Notes under the pieces: generated by a model | The model's database searches: none | What the model was told of the DNA's origin: nothing | Seen by the model: the letters and a program-made list of their open reading frames with translations, nothing else | Made by a program: the position numbers and the translations under genes | Shown: positions 60,169 through 64,000 of the stretch, piece by piece | How the letters are laid out: every line of letters starts with the position of its first letter | How positions within the stretch are numbered: the first letter of the stretch is position 1 | DNA from: an uncultured Marivita sp. | GTDB lineage: Bacteria; Pseudomonadota; Alphaproteobacteria; Rhodobacterales; Rhodobacteraceae | Length of the DNA: 64,000 nt | Direction: 5' to 3' | NCBI RefSeq assembly: GCF_947488135.1 | Contig: NZ_CANKYW010000001.1 | Location: 682,001 to 746,000 of the forward strand

Positions 60169-61590
60169 ATGGCCGATACGTCATTCCAACCATTCGACAC
60201 GCATCTTGATCAGGACAGGGCTTTGGCCCTTCTGAAAGAGGCCGTGGCGGGGGCAGATGATGGCGAATTGTTCCTCGAACGGCGCCGGTCCGAGGTTCTG
60301 GTGTTCGATGACGGGCGCATCCGCACCGCCAGTTATGACGCGTCCGAGGGATTCGGCCTGCGGGCCGTGCGCGGTGAGGTGGCGGGATACGCCCATTCCA
60401 CCGACATCTCCGAATCGGCGATCAAGCGGGCCGTCGAAACCGCGCGGCTCGCCGTGGGCGAGGGGGGCGGTACGCTGGCGCACAAGCCTGCGGGGACCAA
60501 TACGAAGCTTTACACCGATGCCGACCCCATCGCCGGGCACAGCTTTCCGGTCAAGGTCGACACCCTGCGCGAGATCGACGCCTTTGCCCGCGGTCTGGAT
60601 TCACGGGTGGTGCAGGTGAGCGCGACGATCGCGGCGTCTTTGCAAGAGGTGGCGATCTTGCGCCCCGAGGGCACGCTCGTGTCGGACACCCGCCCGATGA
60701 CCCGCGTCAATGTCAGCGTGATCGTCGAGGAAAATGGCCGCCGCGAATCGGGAACCGCCGGAGGGGGCGGGCGCGTGATGCTGGACGGTCTACTTGATCC
60801 GTCCGACTGGCAGGACAAGGCGCGCGAGGCGCTGCGGATTGCGCTTGTGAACCTCGACGCGGTGCCTGCTCCGGCCGGTGTCATGGACATCGTGCTTGGG
60901 CCGGGATGGCCCGGTATCCTGTTGCACGAGGCGGTGGGGCATGGGCTTGAGGGCGATTTCAACCGCAAGGGCAGTTCCGCTTTCGCAGGGCTCATGGGGC
61001 AGCAAGTGGCGGCCAAGGGTGTGACGGTGCTCGACGATGGCACCATCCCGGACCGGCGCGGGTCCATCACCGTGGACGACGAAGGCACGCCTTCGGGCAA
61101 AAACGTTCTGATCGAGGACGGTAAGTTGGTGGGGTTCATGCAGGACCGCCAGAACGCGCGGCTCATGGGGGTTGCCCCCACCGGAAACGGGCGGCGCGAA
61201 AGCTATGCGCATATCCCGATGCCGCGCATGACCAACACTTACATGATGGGCGGGGATGCGGACCCGGGCGATATCGTGGCCGACCTCAAGGACGGGATCT
61301 GGGCGGTCGGGTTCGGCGGCGGGCAGGTGGATATCACCAACGGCAAGTTCGTCTTCTCCTGTACCGAGGCGTATCGCGTGAAGGACGGAAAGGTCGGAGC
61401 GCCGGTCAAAGGCGCCACCCTGATCGGTGACGGCGCGACGGCGCTGCAACAGATTCGCGCGCTGGGCAACGACATGGCGCTTGATCCGGGGATGGGAAAT
61501 TGCGGCAAACAGGGGCAATGGGTGCCGGTTGGCGTCGGACAACCCACCGTGATGATCGGCGGATTGACCGTCGGTGGGGCTCAGGCGTAA
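60169..61590 (+). CDS. tldD: TldD, metalloprotease subunit
   Basis: A 473-residue protein of the TldD/TldE (PmbA) family, which degrades unfolded peptides and matures some bacteriocins. The metal motif HEAVGHGLEGDF is at about 253-264, with the GGGVD-like zinc-site Cys/Gly regions and FSCTEAYRVKDGKVG (about 400) later. The length matches TldD. It is divergent from ctaC. Confidence 0.95.
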   Translation: MADTSFQPFDTHLDQDRALALLKEAVAGADDGELFLERRRSEVLVFDDGRIRTASYDASEGFGLRAVRGEVAGYAHSTDISESAIKRAVETARLAVGEGGGTLAHKPAGTNTKLYTDADPIAGHSFPVKVDTLREIDAFARGLDSRVVQVSATIAASLQEVAILRPEGTLVSDTRPMTRVNVSVIVEENGRRESGTAGGGGRVMLDGLLDPSDWQDKAREALRIALVNLDAVPAPAGVMDIVLGPGWPGILLHEAVGHGLEGDFNRKGSSAFAGLMGQQVAAKGVTVLDDGTIPDRRGSITVDDEGTPSGKNVLIEDGKLVGFMQDRQNARLMGVAPTGNGRRESYAHIPMPRMTNTYMMGGDADPGDIVADLKDGIWAVGFGGGQVDITNGKFVFSCTEAYRVKDGKVGAPVKGATLIGDGATALQQIRALGNDMALDPGMGNCGKQGQWVPVGVGQPTVMIGGLTVGGAQA

Positions 61591-61606
61591 GAATAAATGC
61601 CATACA

Positions 61607-61656
61607 GTGCAGGGGTTTAGCGGTGCAGAGAGGATATTTTCGCAAAGCCCCTGCAC
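61607..61656. repeat. Inverted repeat after tldD
   Basis: GTGCAGGGG at 61607-61615 and CCCCTGCAC at 61648-61656 form a perfect nine-base inverted repeat with a 32-base loop. It lies just past the tldD stop and upstream of dprA. No T-run follows, so the role (3' end, regulatory site) is open. Confidence 0.5.
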
Positions 61657-61718
61657 CGATTCACGAGTGATTAACCAGTGAAGGCCTATTCCTGTCTCTG
61701 CAAGCGGACGGAGACAGG

Positions 61719-62861
61719 ATGACATTGGAACGCAACTCTTCCACTCACCCCCTACTCCCACCCACCACGGAAGACCAAAGGTTTGACTGGCTTCGTCTCT
61801 TGCGCTCTCGCCGGGTCGGGATCAGCACCTTCTATCGCCTGATGGGCGACCACGGAACGGCTGCCGAAGCCCTGGAGCAGCTACCCGAAATCGCGCGTGC
61901 CGCTGGTGTCGAAAATTATGAAATCTGCCCGGAAGCCGTCATTCATGCGGAGCTCAAGGCGGCAAAGGCGGCTGGGGCAGAACTGCTCTGTCGGGGCGAT
62001 GGCCACTATCCGGAAAGCCTGACCGATCTCGAAGATGCGCCGCCGATGCTCTGGGCGATCGGCGATGTGTCGGTTCTGAGCAAACCGCAGATTGCCCTGG
62101 TTGGCGCACGAAACGCGTCATCGCTTGGCGGACGCATGGCGCGGGCGCTGGCCACGGAACTGGGGGCGGCGGGCTATGTCATCACCTCGGGCATGGCGCG
62201 CGGCGTAGACACGGCCGCACATCTCGCCGCGTTGAAGACCGGGACCGTCGCCGTGCTGGGCGGCGGTGTCGACGTGATCTACCCAGCGGAGAACACGAAA
62301 CTGGCGGAGGACATCGTCGCCAGTGGCGGCGCGCGGATCAGCGAACAGCCGATGGGCCTTCAACCGCAGGCACGGCATTTCCCGGCGCGCAACCGCATTA
62401 TCTCGGGCATCGCCAGCGCCGTGATCGTGGTCGAGGCTGCGGCGCGGTCCGGTTCCCTGATCACGGCGCGCACGGCGCTCGATCAGGGGCGCGAGGTTAT
62501 GGCGGTTCCCGGCCATCCCTTCGATGCGCGCGCCAGCGGATGCAACATGCTCCTGCGCGACGGCGCGCGTCTGGTCAGGAACGCAGAGGATGTCATCGAA
62601 GCCCTCGCACCCTTGGCCCACGCAGCGGAAACCACGCCGGAATTGCCATTGGCCCCGGTTGTCGAAGATCGCTCACTGGCCGAAGTCGCGAAGCTGCATC
62701 AGAAAATCCTCGACCGTCTCGGCCCATCTCCGCTCGGCGAAGATCAACTCATCCGCGATCTCGGCGCGACCTCGCGGATCGTGTCACCGGCGCTTACCGA
62801 TCTGGAGCTGGAAGGCCGGATCAGCCGCGAGGCCGGTGGATTGATTTCGCGCATTTCATGA
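61719..62861 (+). CDS. dprA: DprA, DNA-processing protein of natural transformation
   Basis: A 380-residue protein with an N-terminal SAM-like domain (about 20-65), a Rossmann domain (IALVGARNASSLGG about 127; SGMARGVDTAAHLAAL about 157; VEAAARSGSLITARTAL about 238) and a C-terminal winged helix-like domain (about 315-380). It loads RecA on incoming single strands. The start ATG at 61719 has GGAGACAGG 3-6 bases upstream. Confidence 0.95.
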   Translation: MTLERNSSTHPLLPPTTEDQRFDWLRLLRSRRVGISTFYRLMGDHGTAAEALEQLPEIARAAGVENYEICPEAVIHAELKAAKAAGAELLCRGDGHYPESLTDLEDAPPMLWAIGDVSVLSKPQIALVGARNASSLGGRMARALATELGAAGYVITSGMARGVDTAAHLAALKTGTVAVLGGGVDVIYPAENTKLAEDIVASGGARISEQPMGLQPQARHFPARNRIISGIASAVIVVEAAARSGSLITARTALDQGREVMAVPGHPFDARASGCNMLLRDGARLVRNAEDVIEALAPLAHAAETTPELPLAPVVEDRSLAEVAKLHQKILDRLGPSPLGEDQLIRDLGATSRIVSPALTDLELEGRISREAGGLISRIS

Positions 62862-62970
62862 TTTTTTTGGGAACCCTTTGTCTTCATTGCGGTTATCATG
62901 CAAGGTGGCGGTGTCGACGCAAACGAATTGCTGTGCTCGCCGCCAAAAATGAAACGAAGGGATTTGAATT

Positions 62971-63264
62971 ATGTCCAAGAGAGTTACGCTCGTCGCATGC
63001 GGTCTTTCCGCACTGGCACTTGCAGCCTGTTCCAACGAACCTGAGCCCATGGCGCAGACGACAACGCCGATTTATGCCAAGGACGGCACGATCATCGGTC
63101 AGAATGTCGTGGTGCCCCAAATGGACAACCGGACGCCGGAGAGCACCGGGATCATTTCGGAAAGCGACAACATGAGCACGGACTTTGACGGCTCGGACGG
63201 CGGCTCCTCGAGTGGCGGCTCTTCGGACAGCGACTCCTCGGACGACGACGACGACGACGGCTGA
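62971..63264 (+). CDS. Small acidic lipoprotein
   Basis: A 97-residue lipoprotein with lipobox ALAAC (Cys about 20). The mature chain begins SNEPEPM, contains a KDGTIIGQNVVVPQMDN segment and ends in a Ser/Gly/Asp tail that finishes in six Asp and Gly. A rho-independent terminator follows 28 bases later. Function unknown. Confidence 0.7.
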   Translation: MSKRVTLVACGLSALALAACSNEPEPMAQTTTPIYAKDGTIIGQNVVVPQMDNRTPESTGIISESDNMSTDFDGSDGGSSSGGSSDSDSSDDDDDDG

Positions 63265-63292
63265 CGCGACCAAAGATATTTCGCTTTTACAG

Positions 63293-63327
63293 AAGCCGCC
63301 CTGGAAATGCTCCACGGGCGGCTTTTT
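63293..63327 (+). terminator. Rho-independent terminator after the lipoprotein gene
   Basis: A GCCGCCC/GGGCGGC stem (63295-63301 and 63316-63322) with a 14-base loop is followed by TTTTT at 63323-63327. It stands 28 bases past the stop, in the plus direction, as expected. Confidence 0.85.
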
Positions 63328-63518
63328 ACGTCGCGACAGATGCCATGGATGGTCGTCGAGACTTCGAAACCACTGACCCATCGGTGCTTCGCAAGGTCGC
63401 GGAGCAACGCCGGACCAACCGCTATCGAATTGACAATTGGTTCTTGCACACCACATGCTGCCCGGCCATATGCAGCCGAACCGCGTCGATGAAGTTCATG
63501 TAGGAAGGTGCCTTTTTT

Positions 63519-64000
63519 ATGCCCGTAGTCGTTGTCGAATCCCCGGCGAAAGCCAAGACGATCAACAAGTATCTGGGGTCTGACTACACCGTTCTGGCAT
63601 CCTACGGGCACGTCCGCGATCTGCCGCCAAAGGACGGATCGGTCGATACCGAAAACGGCTTCGACATGAAATGGGAGGTCGCCGCCGACTCGCGCAAACA
63701 TGTGGCCGCCATCGCCGAGGCGCTGAAATCCGACGACGCGATCATCCTCGCGACGGACCCCGATCGCGAGGGGGAAGCGATCAGCTGGCATCTGAAAGAG
63801 GCACTGACCAAGCGCCGCGCGATCAAGAAGACCACCGACGTCAAACGCGTCACCTTCAATGCCATCACCAAGCAGGCCGTGACCGAAGCTATGGCCAATC
63901 CCCGCGACATCGACGCGCCGCTGGTCGAGGCGTATCTCGCCCGCCGCGCGCTCGACTATCTCGTCGGGTTCAATCTGTCGCCGGTGCTCTGGCGCAAACT
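63519..64000 (+). CDS. topA: DNA topoisomerase I (N-terminal part)
   Basis: The gene runs off the window; about 160 residues are visible. The N-terminal Toprim domain shows VVVVESPAKAKTINKYLG (3-20, with the catalytic Glu) and LATDPDREGEAISWHL (about 76-91, the DxDxE motif). The visible end, ARRALDYLVGFNLSPVLW, continues in the TopA pattern. The ATG at 63519 has GGAAGG 7 bases upstream. It relaxes negative supercoils. The 190 bases between the terminator and this ATG hold its promoter. Confidence 0.97.
   Translation, partial: MPVVVVESPAKAKTINKYLGSDYTVLASYGHVRDLPPKDGSVDTENGFDMKWEVAADSRKHVAAIAEALKSDDAIILATDPDREGEAISWHLKEALTKRRAIKKTTDVKRVTFNAITKQAVTEAMANPRDIDAPLVEAYLARRALDYLVGFNLSPVLWRK

Noticed and set aside
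61665-61720. CtrA half-site (TTAACC) upstream of dprA
   Set aside because: Only one TTAACC half-site is visible; the second TTAA seven bases away is lacking, so no CtrA site is claimed.

Overview
The window is 64 kb of a GC-rich alphaproteobacterial chromosome, most probably a member of the Rhodobacteraceae (Roseobacter group). The grounds are the gene set and gene orders: a nirK/norCBQD denitrification block with nnrR, nnrS and nnrU, a phenylacetate (paa) cluster, a tad pilus locus whose Flp pilins carry a VTVDW core, and an aa3 oxidase (cta) operon running into surf1, thrC and an M16 protease. I see no insertion sequence, phage, CRISPR array or rRNA. One tRNA gene is present. Genes are dense, with many ATGA stop/start overlaps.

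Region by region: (1) 1-7.4 kb is a carboxylate/CoA catabolic island: the end of a TctA permease, an Ldh-family dehydrogenase, a leftward set (CoA-transferase, crotonase-fold protein, thioesterase) divergent from a GntR/FCD regulator, a MatB-like malonyl-CoA synthetase and a DapA-family aldolase. (2) 7.4-19 kb encodes nitrite to nitrous oxide reduction: the leftward operon norCBQD, three small genes, nnrS, nnrU; a DUF1858 gene divergent from norC; the regulator nnrR; and pseudoazurin-nirK-nirV. TTG-N8-CAA boxes lie in both divergent promoter regions. No nitrous oxide reductase is in the window. (3) 19-26.2 kb is a BMP-family nucleobase/nucleoside ABC transporter with an amidase and a cytosine deaminase. 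(4) 26.6-36.3 kb is phenylacetate catabolism: paaX, paaZ, divergent paaI-paaK, and paaABCDE, with an unrelated 5TM/degenerate GGDEF protein between paaK and paaE. (5) 36.5-49 kb holds a CAT tRNA and the tad locus (flp, flp, cpaB, cpaC, ompA-like, cpaE, cpaF, tadB, tadC, tadD, TPR lipoprotein, prepilin peptidase, AAA ATPase); tadE/F/G-type pseudopilins are not here. (6) 49-53 kb is housekeeping: a lytic transglycosylase, an FAD-linked 2-hydroxyacid dehydrogenase, a metallo-beta-lactamase-fold protein and a GNAT acetyltransferase. (7) 53-60 kb is the cytochrome aa3 oxidase subunit/assembly operon ctaC-ctaB-small membrane protein-ctaG-ctaE-surf1, continuing into thrC and an M16 protease. (8) 60-64 kb carries tldD (with a perfect FNR-type box between it and ctaC), dprA, a small acidic lipoprotein and the start of topA.

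The most interesting parts are: the malonate-like cluster, in which the usual malonyl-CoA decarboxylase position is taken by a crotonase-fold protein lacking both hydratase glutamates; the perfect FNR box between ctaC and tldD; the NnrR-type box shared by norC and a DUF1858 gene; the string of small genes replacing norEF; the degenerate GGDEF membrane protein; and strong hairpins in several intercistronic gaps of the tad locus. All assignments come from reading the sequence; no database search was possible.
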